NCBI RefSeq assembly: GCF_039534915.1
Contig: NZ_BAAAWE010000001.1
Span: 2,232,001 to 2,296,000 of the forward strand
Direction of reading: 5' to 3'
Origin: Streptomyces roseofulvus
GTDB taxonomy: Bacteria > Actinomycetota > Actinomycetes > Streptomycetales > Streptomycetaceae
Length of the DNA: 64,000 nt
In this document: positions 53,283 through 63,487 of the stretch, one piece after another
Layout: each line of letters begins with the position of its first letter
Numbering within the stretch: the stretch's first letter is position 1
Program-made: the position numbers and the translations under genes
The notes under the pieces: model-generated
The model's input: the letters and a program-made list of their open reading frames with translations, nothing else
Told to the model about the DNA's origin: nothing
Databases searched by the model: none

Positions 53283-54707
53283 TCAGGCGTCCCCGGTGGC
53301 GGCGAGGGCGCGGACCGCGTCCGCGAACGCCTCGCCCCGCTTGTTGTAGTTGGTGAACATGTCCATCGAGGCGCAGGCCGGGGCCAGCAGGACGGTGTCC
53401 CCCGGCCGGGCGAGCCGGGCCGCCTCGCGGACCGCCTCGGACATCGCCCCAGTGTCGGTCCGGTCGAGGTCCACCACCGGGACCTCCGGGGCGTGTCGTG
53501 CCAGCGCTTCGCGGATCAGCGCGCGGTCCGCGCCGATCAGGACGGCCCCGCGCAGCCGCTTCGCGGACTTCTGCACCAACTCGTCGAAGGTGGCGCCCTT
53601 GGCGAGCCCGCCGGCGATCCAGACGATCGGGTCGTAGGCGGCCAACGAGGCTTCGGCGGCGTGGGTGTTGGTGGCCTTGGAGTCGTCGACGTAGGTCACG
53701 CCCTCGACCTCCTCGACCAGTTCGATCCGGTGCGGGTCGGGGCGGAAGGCCCGCAGCCCGTCCCGTACGGCCTTCGGCTCCACGCCGAAGGCGCGGGCGA
53801 GGGCGGCCGCGGCGAGCGCGTTGGCGATGTTGTGCGGGGCCGGCGGCTGCACGTCGGCGACCTCGGCCAGCTCCTGGGCGTTCTTCTGCCGGTTCTCGAC
53901 GAAGGCGCGGTCGACGAGGATGCCCTCGACGACGCCGAGCTGGGAGGGGCCGGGGGTGCCGAGGGTGAAGCCGATGGCCCGGCAGCCCTCCTCGACGTCG
54001 GCCTCGCGGACCAGGTCCTCGGTGACCTGGTCGGCCACGTTGTAGACGCAGGCGATCCGGTTGCCCTCGTAGATACGGCCCTTGTCGGCGGCGTACGCCT
54101 CCATGGAGCCGTGCCAGTCGAGGTGGTCGGGCGCCAGGTTGAGCACGGCGGCCGAGTGGGCGCGCACGGAGGGCGCCCAGTGCAGCTGGTAGCTGGAGAG
54201 CTCGACGGCGAGGACGTCGTACTTCTCCTCGCCGAGGACGGCGTCGAGGAGCGAGACGCCGATGTTGCCGACGGCGGCGGTCCGCAGCCCGGCCGCCTCC
54301 AGGATGGAGGCGAGCATCCGGGTCGTGGTGGTCTTGCCGTTGGTGCCGGTGATCGCCAGCCACGGGGCCGCGTCGGGACCCCGCAGGCGCCAGGCCAGCT
54401 CGACGTCGCCCCAGATCTCCACGCCCGCCTCGGCGGCGGCCGTGAAGAGCGGCTTGTCCGGCTGCCAGCCGGGGGTGGTGACGACCAGTTCGGTGCCGGC
54501 CGGCAGGGTCGCGCCGTCGCCGAGGCGGACGGTGATCCCCTCCGCCTCCAGGTCGGCGGCCTGCGTCCGGGAGCGCTCGTCGTCCCCGTCGTTGACGACG
54601 GTCACCACGGCGCCGCGGGCGGCCAGGGCCCGGGCGGCCGGGATGCCGGACACCCCGAGACCCGCGACCGTGACCCGCTTGCCCTGCCAGTCCAGCTCTT
54701 CGCTCAC
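53283..54707 (-). CDS. murD: UDP-MurNAc-L-alanine:D-glutamate ligase
   Basis: The product is 474 aa, a Mur ligase with three domains. The N-terminal domain has [19 protein letters not shown], the ATP loop is [17 protein letters not shown], and the central domain has [16 protein letters not shown] and [11 protein letters not shown]. It adds D-Glu to UDP-MurNAc-L-Ala. The GTG start overlaps the mraY stop (GTGA). The start MGSRQV further upstream inside mraY is less likely. Confidence 0.96.
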   Translation of the reverse strand: MSEELDWQGKRVTVAGLGVSGIPAARALAARGAVVTVVNDGDDERSRTQAADLEAEGITVRLGDGATLPAGTELVVTTPGWQPDKPLFTAAAEAGVEIWGDVELAWRLRGPDAAPWLAITGTNGKTTTTRMLASILEAAGLRTAAVGNIGVSLLDAVLGEEKYDVLAVELSSYQLHWAPSVRAHSAAVLNLAPDHLDWHGSMEAYAADKGRIYEGNRIACVYNVADQVTEDLVREADVEEGCRAIGFTLGTPGPSQLGVVEGILVDRAFVENRQKNAQELAEVADVQPPAPHNIANALAAAALARAFGVEPKAVRDGLRAFRPDPHRIELVEEVEGVTYVDDSKATNTHAAEASLAAYDPIVWIAGGLAKGATFDELVQKSAKRLRGAVLIGADRALIREALARHAPEVPVVDLDRTDTGAMSEAVREAARLARPGDTVLLAPACASMDMFTNYNKRGEAFADAVRALAATGDA

Positions 54708-55774
54708 TTGTCGGCTGCCCATCCCGCGTAGAAGAGGCCCAGGCCCACGATGACGCACATGCCCTGGATGATCCAGAACCGGACGACGACCAGGACCTCG
54801 GACCACCCCTTGAGTTCGAAGTGGTGCTGGAGGGGGGCCATCCGGAAGACGCGCTTGCCGGTCATCTTGAACGAGCCGACCTGGATGATCACGGACATCG
54901 TGATCAGCACGAACAGGCCGCCGAGCAGGGCCAGCAGCAGCTCCGTACGGGAGCAGATGGCGAGACCGGCGAGCGCGCCGCCGAGGGCGAGGGAGCCGGT
55001 GTCACCCATGAAGATCTTGGCGGGCGAGGTGTTCCACCACAGGAAGCCGAAGCAGGCGCCCATGAGCGCGGAGGCCACGACCGCGAGGTCCAGCGGGTCG
55101 CGGACCTCGAAGCAGGCGTTCGGGTTGGTCAGGGTCAGCGCGTTGGCGCAGGACTCCTGGAACTGCCACAGCCCGATGAAGGTGTAGGCGCCGAAGACCA
55201 TCACGGAGGCGCCGGTGGCCAGGCCGTCCAGACCGTCCGTCAGGTTCACGCCGTTGGACATGGCCAGGATCATGAAGAGCGCCCAGACCACGAAGAGCAC
55301 CGGGCCGATGGACCAGCCGAAGTCCGTGATGAACGAGAGCTTGTCGGAGGCCGGGGTCTGGCCGCGGGCGTCCGCGAACTGCAGCGAGAGCACGGCGAAG
55401 GCGATGCCGACGATCAGCTGGCCGGCCATCTTCGCCTTGGCCCGCAGGCCCAGCGAACGCTGCTTGACGATCTTGATGTAGTCGTCGAGGAAGCCGACCA
55501 GGCCCATGCCGGCCATCAGGAACAGCACCAGGACGCCGGAGTACGTCGGGTCCTCGCCGGTGATGACCTTGGCGAGCGCGTACGCGATAAGCGTGGCCAG
55601 GATGAAGGAGATGCCGCCCATGGTGGGCGTGCCCTTCTTCCCGAGGTGGCCGCGGGGGCCGTCGTCCCGGATGAACTGCCCGTAGCCCTTGCGGGCGAGC
55701 AGCTTGATGAGCAGCGGGGTGCCGATCAGGGTCAGGAAGAGGCCGATGGCCCCCGCGAAGAGGATCTGCCTCAT
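54704..55774 (-). CDS. mraY: Phospho-MurNAc-pentapeptide translocase
   Basis: The product is 356 aa with ten membrane helices. It links phospho-MurNAc-pentapeptide to undecaprenyl phosphate, giving lipid I. The active-site loops are [44 protein letters not shown] and [11 protein letters not shown], with the acidic residues in the expected positions; [12 protein letters not shown] is the last loop. The ATG start overlaps the murF stop (ATGA). The target class of several nucleoside antibiotics made by streptomycetes. Confidence 0.97.
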   Translation of the reverse strand: MRQILFAGAIGLFLTLIGTPLLIKLLARKGYGQFIRDDGPRGHLGKKGTPTMGGISFILATLIAYALAKVITGEDPTYSGVLVLFLMAGMGLVGFLDDYIKIVKQRSLGLRAKAKMAGQLIVGIAFAVLSLQFADARGQTPASDKLSFITDFGWSIGPVLFVVWALFMILAMSNGVNLTDGLDGLATGASVMVFGAYTFIGLWQFQESCANALTLTNPNACFEVRDPLDLAVVASALMGACFGFLWWNTSPAKIFMGDTGSLALGGALAGLAICSRTELLLALLGGLFVLITMSVIIQVGSFKMTGKRVFRMAPLQHHFELKGWSEVLVVVRFWIIQGMCVIVGLGLFYAGWAADK

Positions 55775-57195
55775 CGGCCGGATACCTCGCCCTCAGCGTC
55801 GAGCAGCGCGAGCGCGACCTGCTCGAGACCGACCGACCGGGACGCCTTCACCAGGACCACGTCCCCCGGGCGCAGCTCCCTGCGCAACAGGTCGACAGCC
55901 GCCTGCGCGTCGGACACGTGCACCGACTCCTCACCCCACGAACCCTCGTTATAGGCGCCCAGTTGCAGCCAGGACGCTTCCCTGTCCCCGACCGCGACGA
56001 GCTTGCTGACGTTGAGCCGGACGGCGAGCCGTCCGACCGCGTCGTGCTCGGCGAGCGACGCGTCACCGAGCTCGGCCATCTTGCCGAGCACCGCCCACGT
56101 GCGGGCCCCGCGGGCCTGTCCGGCCCGGCCCATGGCCGCGAGCGCGCGCAGGGCGGCTCGCATGGACTCGGGGTTCGCGTTGTAGGCGTCGTTGACGATC
56201 GTCACGCCGTCCGGACGCTCGGTGACCTCCATGCGCCAGCGCGACAGGGAGCCGGCCTCGGAGAGCGCGGTGGCGATCTCCTCGACAGGCATGCCCAGCT
56301 CGTGCGCGACGGCGGCCGCTGCGAGCGCGTTCGACACGTGGTGCTCACCGTACAGGCGCAAGGTCACGTCGCTGCACCCGGTGGGTGTGTGGAGCGTGAA
56401 AGAAGGCCGTCCGGTCTCCGTGAGACGGACGTTCTCGCCCCGTACGGCCGCTTCGTCCGCTTCGCCGAAGAGGGTCACGCGGGCCTTGGTGCGGCTCGCC
56501 ATGGCGCGGACGAGCGGGTCGTCGGCGTTGAGGACCGCCACGCCCCCCTCTTCCGCGGACGGCAGCGACTCGACCAACTCGCCCTTGGCCTGCGCGATCT
56601 GCTCGCGTCCGCCGAACTCGCCGATGTGGGCGGAGCCCACGTTGAGGACGAGCCCGATCCGGGGTGGGGTGAGCCCGGTCAGGTAGCGGATGTGGCCGAT
56701 GCCGCGGGCGCCCATCTCCAGGACGAGGTGCCGGGTCTCCTCGGTCGCCCTGAGCGCGGTAAGCGGCAGGCCGATCTCGTTGTTGAGGGAGCCGGGCGTC
56801 CAGACGGTGGGCGCGTGGTGGTCGAGGACCTGGGCGATCAGGTCCTTGGTGGAGGTCTTGCCGGCCGAGCCGGTGAGGGCGACGACATCGGTGCCGAGCC
56901 GCTCGACGACCGCGCGGGCGAGGGCGCCGAGGGCGCCCTGCACGTCGTCCACGACGATCGCGGGGACCCCGAGGGGGCGGACGGCGAGCACCGCCGTCGC
57001 GCCCGCCTCGACGGCGCGCTCCGCGTAGTCGTGGCCGTCGACGCGTTCGCCGGCGAAGGCGGCGAACAGGCTGCCGGGCTTCACCTCGCGGGAGTCGATG
57101 ACGACGGGCCCGGTGATCCGGGCGCCCGGATCCGGTATGTCGTGCGCCTGCCCGCCGACGATTTCGGCGATCTCGGCGAGGGAGAGGGCGATCAC
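55771..57195 (-). CDS. murF: UDP-MurNAc-tripeptide:D-Ala-D-Ala ligase
   Basis: The product is 474 aa, the last cytoplasmic Mur ligase. The ATP loop is [19 protein letters not shown], and the later MurF landmarks are [26 protein letters not shown] and [16 protein letters not shown]. It adds D-Ala-D-Ala, the part later cross-linked by FtsI. The start is GTG, 4 bases after the murE stop, and its stop overlaps mraY. All cues point to a single transcript. Confidence 0.97.
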   Translation of the reverse strand: MIALSLAEIAEIVGGQAHDIPDPGARITGPVVIDSREVKPGSLFAAFAGERVDGHDYAERAVEAGATAVLAVRPLGVPAIVVDDVQGALGALARAVVERLGTDVVALTGSAGKTSTKDLIAQVLDHHAPTVWTPGSLNNEIGLPLTALRATEETRHLVLEMGARGIGHIRYLTGLTPPRIGLVLNVGSAHIGEFGGREQIAQAKGELVESLPSAEEGGVAVLNADDPLVRAMASRTKARVTLFGEADEAAVRGENVRLTETGRPSFTLHTPTGCSDVTLRLYGEHHVSNALAAAAVAHELGMPVEEIATALSEAGSLSRWRMEVTERPDGVTIVNDAYNANPESMRAALRALAAMGRAGQARGARTWAVLGKMAELGDASLAEHDAVGRLAVRLNVSKLVAVGDREASWLQLGAYNEGSWGEESVHVSDAQAAVDLLRRELRPGDVVLVKASRSVGLEQVALALLDAEGEVSGR

Positions 57196-57199
57196 TGCT

Positions 57200-58894
57200 T
57201 CATCCCTGACTGTTCTGGTGACGGTGTTCGGTCGCCGCGGCGGCCGGTGCCCCGGTCGCCGCCTCGATCGCTTCGCGGAGGACCCGGCGGTCGTCGAAGG
57301 GACGGACCTGCCCGGCGATCTCCTGGCCCTGCTCGTGGCCCTTGCCGGCGACCAGGACGGTGTCGCCCGGCCGGGCGCGGGCGACGGCGGCGGCGACGGC
57401 GGCGGCCCGGTCGGGTTCGACCAGGACGTCTCCGCGCTCCGCGGCGGGCACCTCGGCGGCGCCCGCGAGCATCGCGGTGAGGATCGCGAGCGGGTCCTCG
57501 GAGCGGGGGTTGTCGGAGGTCAGTACGGCGGTGTCGGCGAGCCGGGCCGCGGCGGCGCCCATGGGGCCGCGCTTGGTGGTGTCCCGGTCGCCGCCGCAGC
57601 CGATGACCACGTGCAGCCGGCCCTCGGTGACCTCGCGCAGCGAGCGCAGGACCGACTCGACGGCGTCGGTCTTGTGGGCGTAGTCGACGACGGCGAGGTA
57701 CGGCTGGCCGGCGTCGACGCGCTCCAGGCGGCCGGGGACGCCGGGGACGGCCGCGACGCCGTCGGCGGCGGTCCGCGGGTCGAGCCCGGCGGTCGCGAGG
57801 GTCGCGATGGCGGCGAGGGTGTTGGCGACGTTGAAGGGGCCGGGCAGCGGGGCGGTGGCGGGGATCCGCACGCCCTCGGGGCCGACGGCCGTGAAGGTGG
57901 AGTCGGCGGCGCCCAGGACGACGTCCTCGGCGCGCCAGTCGGCGTCGGCGCGGCCCTCGGCGGAGAAGGTGACGACCGGGACGGTCGCCTCCTTGGCGAG
58001 CCGGCGGCCGTACTCGTCGTCGGCGTTCACCACGCCGATCCGGCTGCGCTCGGGGGTGAAGAGGGTCGCCTTGGCCCGGAAGTAGTCCTCCATGTCGGAG
58101 TGGAACTCCATGTGCTCCGGGCTGAGGTTGTTGAAGACGGCGACGTCGAAGACGCAGCCGTCGACCCGGCCGAGCACCAGGGCGTGGCTGGAGACCTCCA
58201 TGGCGACGGCCTCGACGTCCCGCTCGCGCATGACGGCGAAGAGGGCCTGGAGGTCGGTGGCCTCGGGGGTGGTGCGCTCCGACTTGATGCGCTCGTCGCC
58301 GATGCGCATCTCGACGGTGCCGACGAGCCCGGTGTGCTTCCCGGCGCCGCGCAGGCCGCCCTCGACGAGGTAGGCGGTGGTGGTCTTGCCGGAGGTGCCG
58401 GTGATGCCGATCTGGAGGAGGTCCGCGCCGGGGCGGCCGTAGATCTCGGCGGCGAGTTCGCCCATCCGGCCCCGCGGGTCCTCGACGACGAGGACGGGCA
58501 GGCCGGTGGCGGCGGCGCGGTCGGCTCCGGCCGGGTCGGTCAGGACCGCGGCGGCGCCGAGGCCTGCGGCCTGGGCGGCGAAGTCGGCGCCGTGCAGGCG
58601 GGCGCCGGCGAGGGCCGCGTACACGTCCCCGGGGCGTACCGCCCGGGAGTCGTGGGTGATGCCCGAGACGGCGACGGCCCGTGCGGCGTCGGGGAGCTCG
58701 GTGCCCAGCCGTGCCGCGAGCTCGCCCAGGGGTGTCGGGCGGGCCCGCTCCGGGCGGGGCGGGGTGGGTCGGGACTGATCAGCGTGTGGCACGGCGGTGA
58801 GCGTACCGGGCGCACCCTGCGGGGGACCAAACGAGCCGGGGGCGTCGCCGGAGTTCGATTTCCGGTTCCCGGAGTGGGGGGTGATCGTCGTCAC
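57200..58894 (-). CDS. murE: UDP-MurNAc-L-Ala-D-Glu:meso-DAP ligase
   Basis: The product is 564 aa, about 60 longer than average because of an N-terminal extension of about 50 residues rich in Pro and Arg, common in streptomycetes. The ATP loop is ITGTSGKTTTAYLVEGG, and the amino-acid-selecting motif is SDNPRSEDP, the DNPR form specific for diaminopimelate. GGDRDTTKRGPMG is in the C-terminal domain. It adds DAP (LL-DAP in Streptomyces). The GTG start MTTITPHSGN is 18 bases after the ftsI stop. Confidence 0.95.
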   Translation of the reverse strand: MTTITPHSGNRKSNSGDAPGSFGPPQGAPGTLTAVPHADQSRPTPPRPERARPTPLGELAARLGTELPDAARAVAVSGITHDSRAVRPGDVYAALAGARLHGADFAAQAAGLGAAAVLTDPAGADRAAATGLPVLVVEDPRGRMGELAAEIYGRPGADLLQIGITGTSGKTTTAYLVEGGLRGAGKHTGLVGTVEMRIGDERIKSERTTPEATDLQALFAVMRERDVEAVAMEVSSHALVLGRVDGCVFDVAVFNNLSPEHMEFHSDMEDYFRAKATLFTPERSRIGVVNADDEYGRRLAKEATVPVVTFSAEGRADADWRAEDVVLGAADSTFTAVGPEGVRIPATAPLPGPFNVANTLAAIATLATAGLDPRTAADGVAAVPGVPGRLERVDAGQPYLAVVDYAHKTDAVESVLRSLREVTEGRLHVVIGCGGDRDTTKRGPMGAAAARLADTAVLTSDNPRSEDPLAILTAMLAGAAEVPAAERGDVLVEPDRAAAVAAAVARARPGDTVLVAGKGHEQGQEIAGQVRPFDDRRVLREAIEAATGAPAAAATEHRHQNSQG

Positions 58895-58912
58895 TGGTGG
58901 TGCTCCCGGGGG

Positions 58913-60946
58913 TCACGGGGTGGGTTCGAAGGTGACCGGCAGGCGGGGTGACGCGCTGCCGGTGGGTGCCACGTGGAGGGTCTTGAGCGCGAACTCCATG
59001 ACCTTCTTGTAGATGGGGCCGCAGATCTGGCCGCCGAAGTAGCTGCCCTTGGTGGGGTTCTGGATGGCGCAGTAGACGGTGACGCGGGGCTGGTCGGCGG
59101 GGGCGAAGCCGGCGAAGGAGGCGGTGTAGCCCTTGTAGCGGCCGAGTTCGGGGTCGACGCGGTTGGCGGTGCCGGTCTTGCCGGCGACGCGGTAGCCGGG
59201 GATGGCGGCCCGGGTGCCGGTGCCCTCCCGGTCCTCGACGACGGATTCCAGCATCTGGGCGAGGGTCTTGGCGGTCTGTTCGCTGACGACCCGGTGCTCG
59301 GCGGGCTTGGGGGCGGGGGTGAAGCGGCCGTCGGGGCCCTTGGTGCCGCGGACCAGGCTGGGTTCGATCCGTACGCCGCCGTTGGCGACGGTGGAGAAGA
59401 CGGAGGCGGCCTGGAGGGCATTGACGGAGAGGCCCTGGCCGAAGGGGATCGTGTACTGCTGGGAGGTGGACCAGTCCTCGGGCTTGGCGAGGATGCCGGG
59501 GGTCTCGCCGGGGAAGCCGAGGCCGGTGGGGCTGCCGATGCCGAAGCGGCGGAGGTAGCCGTCGAGGATCCGGTTGGACTCGGCCTGGTCCTTGCCGAGC
59601 TGGCCGGTGGCGAGGATGGTGCCGATGTTGCTGGACTTGGCGAGGACGCCGTTGAGCGTCAGGTACCAGGTCTTGTGGTCGATGTCGTCCTTGAAGAGCC
59701 GGTCGCCGCGGTGCAGCCGGTTGGGGACGGTGACGTGGGTGTCGGCGGTGGCCTTGCCCTCCTCCAGGACGGCGGCCATGGACATGACCTTGCTGGTGGA
59801 GCCGGGTTCGTAGGCGTCCTGGAGGGCGGCGTTGCCCATGGCGGCGGCGTTGGCGGCGGAGAGGTCGTTGGGGTCGAAGCCGGGGGCGTTGGCCATGGCC
59901 AGGATCTCGCCGGTGCGGGTGTCCTGGACGATGACGTAGCCGCGGTCGGCCCGGGACTTGCGGACCTGTTCGCTGATGGCCTGCTGGGCGGCCCACTGGA
60001 TGTCCCGGTCGATGGTGAGCTCGATGTCGGAGCCGGGGACGGCGGGCGTGCCCTGGGAGCCGGCGGTGGGGACCTGCCGGCCGCCGGAGGCGGTGAAGCG
60101 GATCTTGCCGTCCCGGCCGGCGAGTTCGGTGTCGAGCATGGACTCGATCCCGCCGGCGCCGCGGCCCTCGGCGTTGACGTATCCCAGTATCCCGGCGCCG
60201 AGTTCGCCGTTCGGGTAGACCCGCTTGGTGCTGGGCTCGCTGAGGACGCCGCCGAGCAGGTTGACGCCGGTGCCGCCGGGGTCGGTGGCCTTCTCGGCGT
60301 AGACCTTCTTGAGGTCCTTGATCTGGTTCCAGACCTGCGGGGTCTGCTTGCGGGCGAGCAGGGTGTAGCGGGACTTGGGGGTACGGAGCTTCTTGGCGAG
60401 CTCCGCCGGTTCCTTGCCCAGGATCGGGGCGAGGAGGGCGGCGGCCTGCTCGGGCGCGTCGCGGACCTTGGACTCCTCGGGGGTGAAGAGCTTGGGGTCG
60501 GCGGTGATGTCGTAGGCGTCGACGCTGGTGGCGAGGGCGATGCCGTTGCGGTCGGTGATCTCGCCGCGTTCGGCGGAGAGCGTGTACTCCTGGAAGCGGT
60601 ACTTGTCGGCCTTGGCCGCGTACGCGCTGGCGTCGACGGCCTGGACCTGGAGCAGCCGCACCACGAAGACGAGCATGACGAGGGTCAGGCCGACGGAGAT
60701 CAGGCGCAGCCGGGGCCGGGGGCTGCCGAGCTTGATGGTGCGCGGCTTGCGGGCCTGCGGCCGGGGCGCGGGGCGGCGGGCGGCCGGGCGCGCGGCGGGG
60801 CGGGACGCGGGCCGGGGGGCGCGGGCGCCCGCTCCGGATCCCGCCCGGGCGCCGGCCGCCGGGCCCGCTCCGGAGCCCGCGGGTCGGGGGCGGGAGGGCC
60901 GGGCGGGGCCGGGGACGCGGCGGCGCGGGGGCTCCTTGGAGGGCAC
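58913..60946 (-). CDS. ftsI: Septal transpeptidase FtsI (PBP3, class B PBP)
   Basis: The product is 677 aa. The N-terminal cytoplasmic tail (about 1-75) is an unusually long Pro/Ala/Arg/Gly stretch, then one membrane helix (about 80-100), a PBP dimer domain with RGEITDRNGIALATS, and the transpeptidase with the serine in EPGSTSKVMSMA (about residue 383), SSN in LAKSSNIGTILA and KTG in VAGKTGTANRVD. It cross-links septal peptidoglycan together with FtsW. The start is GTG, seven bases after the ftsL-like stop. Beta-lactams bind this class. Confidence 0.96.
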   Translation of the reverse strand: MPSKEPPRRRVPGPARPSRPRPAGSGAGPAAGARAGSGAGARAPRPASRPAARPAARRPAPRPQARKPRTIKLGSPRPRLRLISVGLTLVMLVFVVRLLQVQAVDASAYAAKADKYRFQEYTLSAERGEITDRNGIALATSVDAYDITADPKLFTPEESKVRDAPEQAAALLAPILGKEPAELAKKLRTPKSRYTLLARKQTPQVWNQIKDLKKVYAEKATDPGGTGVNLLGGVLSEPSTKRVYPNGELGAGILGYVNAEGRGAGGIESMLDTELAGRDGKIRFTASGGRQVPTAGSQGTPAVPGSDIELTIDRDIQWAAQQAISEQVRKSRADRGYVIVQDTRTGEILAMANAPGFDPNDLSAANAAAMGNAALQDAYEPGSTSKVMSMAAVLEEGKATADTHVTVPNRLHRGDRLFKDDIDHKTWYLTLNGVLAKSSNIGTILATGQLGKDQAESNRILDGYLRRFGIGSPTGLGFPGETPGILAKPEDWSTSQQYTIPFGQGLSVNALQAASVFSTVANGGVRIEPSLVRGTKGPDGRFTPAPKPAEHRVVSEQTAKTLAQMLESVVEDREGTGTRAAIPGYRVAGKTGTANRVDPELGRYKGYTASFAGFAPADQPRVTVYCAIQNPTKGSYFGGQICGPIYKKVMEFALKTLHVAPTGSASPRLPVTFEPTP

Positions 60947-60953
60947 TGCTCGG

Positions 60954-61475
60954 TCACCTGCCGGAGGTCGTGGGGACGGTCGGGGTGGTTCCGGTGGCGG
61001 TCGGCTCCGGGGTGGCCGTCGCGCCGGGGGCGGCCTGCCGCGGGCGGGTGGCGGCGGGGTCGGCCGTACGGGCCGGGGCGCGGGACGCCGTGCGGGAGGG
61101 CCTCGGGGAGGCGGCGACGGTGGGCTCGCCGAGCACCGTGCCGTCGGGGCCGAGGAAAGCCGGGCTGCCGCCGGGGACCATGCCGAGCTCGCGGGCGCGG
61201 CGCTCCAGGGCGTCGGGCGCGGCGTAGGCGTCGACGTCGCGCTGGAGGGCCTGCTCCTCGTCGGTGAGCTCGGTGGTGCGGTCCTTGAGCTCGCGCAGTT
61301 TGAAGGAGCCCTGGTTGAGGGCGGAGTTCAGCAGCAGCAGGGTGATGAGGCCGCCGCCGAGGAGGAGGACGACGAGGAGGACGAAGGGGGTGCGGGCGGC
61401 CGAGCTGGGTCCGGACGGCATCAGCCGTCCGAGCCGCGCGGCCCGGCCTTTGAGCGGCCCCCTCGCCGCGCTCAC
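60954..61475 (-). CDS. ftsL: FtsL-like septum protein
   Basis: The product is 173 aa: a cytoplasmic basic start, one membrane helix (about 30-52, [20 protein letters not shown]) and a short coiled coil ([20 protein letters not shown]), then a Pro/Thr/Ala-rich tail of about 70 residues. It fits the FtsL/DivIC type; Streptomyces FtsL is divergent, and identification rests mainly on position between rsmH and ftsI. The GTG start overlaps the rsmH stop (GTGA). The long extracytoplasmic tail is unusual and low in complexity. Confidence 0.85.
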   Translation of the reverse strand: MSAARGPLKGRAARLGRLMPSGPSSAARTPFVLLVVLLLGGGLITLLLLNSALNQGSFKLRELKDRTTELTDEEQALQRDVDAYAAPDALERRARELGMVPGGSPAFLGPDGTVLGEPTVAASPRPSRTASRAPARTADPAATRPRQAAPGATATPEPTATGTTPTVPTTSGR

Positions 61476-62428
61476 AGCACGTCCTCCCGGATGCGCTCGA
61501 CGCCCCGGAGCCGGGCGGGGGCGGCCCTGCGGTTCTCGGCCACCTCCTCCTCGGTGGGGAGTTCGGCGCCTCGGGTGAGGAGCTTGAGGCGGGGCTGGTA
61601 CTTCTCGGGGACGACCGGGAGGCCGGGCGGGGCGGTGGTGGCCGCGCCGGCCGCGAAGACCTGCTTGACCAGCCGGTCCTCCAGGGAGTGGTACGAGAGG
61701 ACCGCGACGCGGCCGCCGACGGCGAGGGCCTTCACGGCGGCCGGGATGGCCCGCTCCAGGACGCTCAGCTCGCCGTTGACCTCGATGCGCAGGGCCTGGA
61801 AGGTGCGCTTGGCGGGGTTGCCGCCGGTGCGCTTGGCGGCCTGCGGGAGGGCGTCGCGGATGAGCTCGACGAGCCGGGCGCTGTTGGTGAAGGGTTCCTT
61901 CTCGCGCTCGCGGACGATGGCGGAGACGATCCGCTTGGCCTGCTTCTCCTCGCCGTAGGCGCGCAGGATGCGGACGAGTTCGCCGGCCGGGTAGGTGTTG
62001 AGGACCTCGGCGGCGCTCATGCCGGTCGTCTGGTCCATGCGCATGTCGAGCGGGGCGTCCTGGGCGTAGGCGAAGCCGCGGTCGGCCTCGTCCAGCTGCA
62101 TGGAGGAGACGCCGAGGTCGAAGAGGACGCCGTCGACCTTGTCGATGCCGAGCCGGTCGAGGACCTCGGGCAGCTCGTCGTAGACCGCGTGGACGAGGGT
62201 GGCGCGGTCCCCGTAGGGGGCGAGCCGCTCGCCGGAGAGGCGCAGGGCCTCCTTGTCGCGGTCGAGGGCGACGAGCCGGGCCTCGGGGAAGGCGCGGAGC
62301 AGGGCCTCGCTGTGTCCGCCGAGGCCCAGGGTGCAGTCGACGACGACAGCGCCGGGGTGCTGGAGGGCCGGGGCCAACATGTCCAGGCACCGCTGGAGCA
62401 TCACCGGGACGTGGCGGTCGTTGCTCAA
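61472..62428 (-). CDS. rsmH: 16S rRNA (cytosine1402-N4)-methyltransferase
   Basis: The product is 318 aa and begins with a TTG start ([18 protein letters not shown]). The SAM-binding signature is [16 protein letters not shown], and the RsmH landmarks are [21 protein letters not shown], cited as its [11 protein letters not shown] core, and [14 protein letters not shown]. It methylates C1402 of 16S rRNA at the decoding centre. In most bacteria mraZ precedes it; none is seen here, so rsmH is the first gene of the dcw run. GAGAGGG lies just before the start. Confidence 0.96.
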   Translation of the reverse strand: MSNDRHVPVMLQRCLDMLAPALQHPGAVVVDCTLGLGGHSEALLRAFPEARLVALDRDKEALRLSGERLAPYGDRATLVHAVYDELPEVLDRLGIDKVDGVLFDLGVSSMQLDEADRGFAYAQDAPLDMRMDQTTGMSAAEVLNTYPAGELVRILRAYGEEKQAKRIVSAIVREREKEPFTNSARLVELIRDALPQAAKRTGGNPAKRTFQALRIEVNGELSVLERAIPAAVKALAVGGRVAVLSYHSLEDRLVKQVFAAGAATTAPPGLPVVPEKYQPRLKLLTRGAELPTEEEVAENRRAAPARLRGVERIREDVL

Positions 62429-62747
62429 CGCACCCTCTCAGAACGGGCACGGCGAGCGGGTACAGGGGCGAGCCGTGGGTGCCGCCGCGCACACGGGGGA
62501 GAAACCGCTGCAAATCGCTCGATTGTCTCCAGGAACTCCGCGTCACTCTAGTCCACGGAGGGGGCCGGTCAATCAACCGGCTGGCGCGCCGCGCGGCGCC
62601 GCGGGCGGGGGCGGGGATTCCGGGCCGCTCACCCGATCGGCGGCGCCCGGCGGTCGCTGTGGGTTAGCTCACATGCGAGTCCATTGGGGTTCTTTGTCCT
62701 CTTCTCACAGCGGGCCCGCCGGAGTGGTGCCCACTACCGTCGGAGCC
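62429..62747. promoter_or_regulatory. Divergent promoter region for the dcw operon and the carbonic anhydrase gene
   Basis: This 319-base spacer holds no gene. On the minus strand a good promoter is visible: -35 TTGACC (62567-62572), a 16-base spacer and -10 TAGAGT (62545-62550), about 115 bases before rsmH. On the plus strand, TGTGGGTTAGCTCACA (62658-62673) fits the CRP-type TGTG(N8)CACA pattern, and TACCGT (62735-62740) lies 7 bases before the carbonic anhydrase ATG, the leaderless spacing. Confidence 0.6.
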
Positions 62748-63341
62748 ATGACGACCTCCGCACACCCCTCCCCCGGCTCCCCCGGCGCGCGGCCCGCCGG
62801 CGGCTCGGTCACCGAGCGGCTCGTCGAGGCGAACGCGCGGTACGCCGCCGACTTCACCGACCCGGGCATGGACGCCCGGCCGGTGCTCCACGTCGCCGTC
62901 GTGGCCTGCATGGACGCCCGGCTCGACCTGCACGCCGCGCTGGGCCTGGAGCTCGGCGACTGCCACACCATCCGCAACGCGGGCGGCGTCGTCACCGACG
63001 ACGTGATCCGCTCCCTCACCATCAGCCAGCGGGCGCTCGGCACCCGCGCCGTGATGCTGGTGCACCACACCGGCTGTGGTCTGGAGTCGCTCACCGAGGA
63101 CTTCCGGCACGAGCTGGAGGACGAGGTGGGCCAGCGGCCGGCCTGGGCGGTCGAGGCGTTCCGGGACGTCGACCAGGACGTCCGGCAGTCGATGCAGCGG
63201 GTCCGGACCTCCCCTTTCCTGCCGCACACCGACGACGTGCGGGGCTTCGTCTTCGACGTCACGACCGGCCTGCTGCGCGAGATCGACCCTGTGGAGAATG
63301 GTTCCGGCACCGGCCCGAGCACACCCTCCGCCGCCGCGTAA
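62748..63341 (+). CDS. Beta-carbonic anhydrase
   Basis: The product is 197 aa. Zinc ligands are in [16 protein letters not shown] (Cys, with the Asp-Arg pair) and [12 protein letters not shown] (His and Cys), and [14 protein letters not shown] is the conserved loop after the first Cys. It interconverts CO2 and bicarbonate for carboxylating enzymes. ATG at [13 protein letters not shown] is the start, with no Shine-Dalgarno but a TACCGT at leaderless spacing. A CRP-type site is about 75-90 bases upstream. It is transcribed away from the dcw cluster. Confidence 0.92.
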   Translation: MTTSAHPSPGSPGARPAGGSVTERLVEANARYAADFTDPGMDARPVLHVAVVACMDARLDLHAALGLELGDCHTIRNAGGVVTDDVIRSLTISQRALGTRAVMLVHHTGCGLESLTEDFRHELEDEVGQRPAWAVEAFRDVDQDVRQSMQRVRTSPFLPHTDDVRGFVFDVTTGLLREIDPVENGSGTGPSTPSAAA

Positions 63342-63487
63342 GACGACAAACCCCGGCATATCCCCCGCAGTTGTCCAGAGGCGAGTGACAGGGCCCGGCA
63401 ATCCCAACAAGAATGCTCGGGTGACACCCCCCGTACATCCCAACGGGGGCAGGTGTCCGTGTTCCTGCAAGGCCGAGGAGGGCCGGG

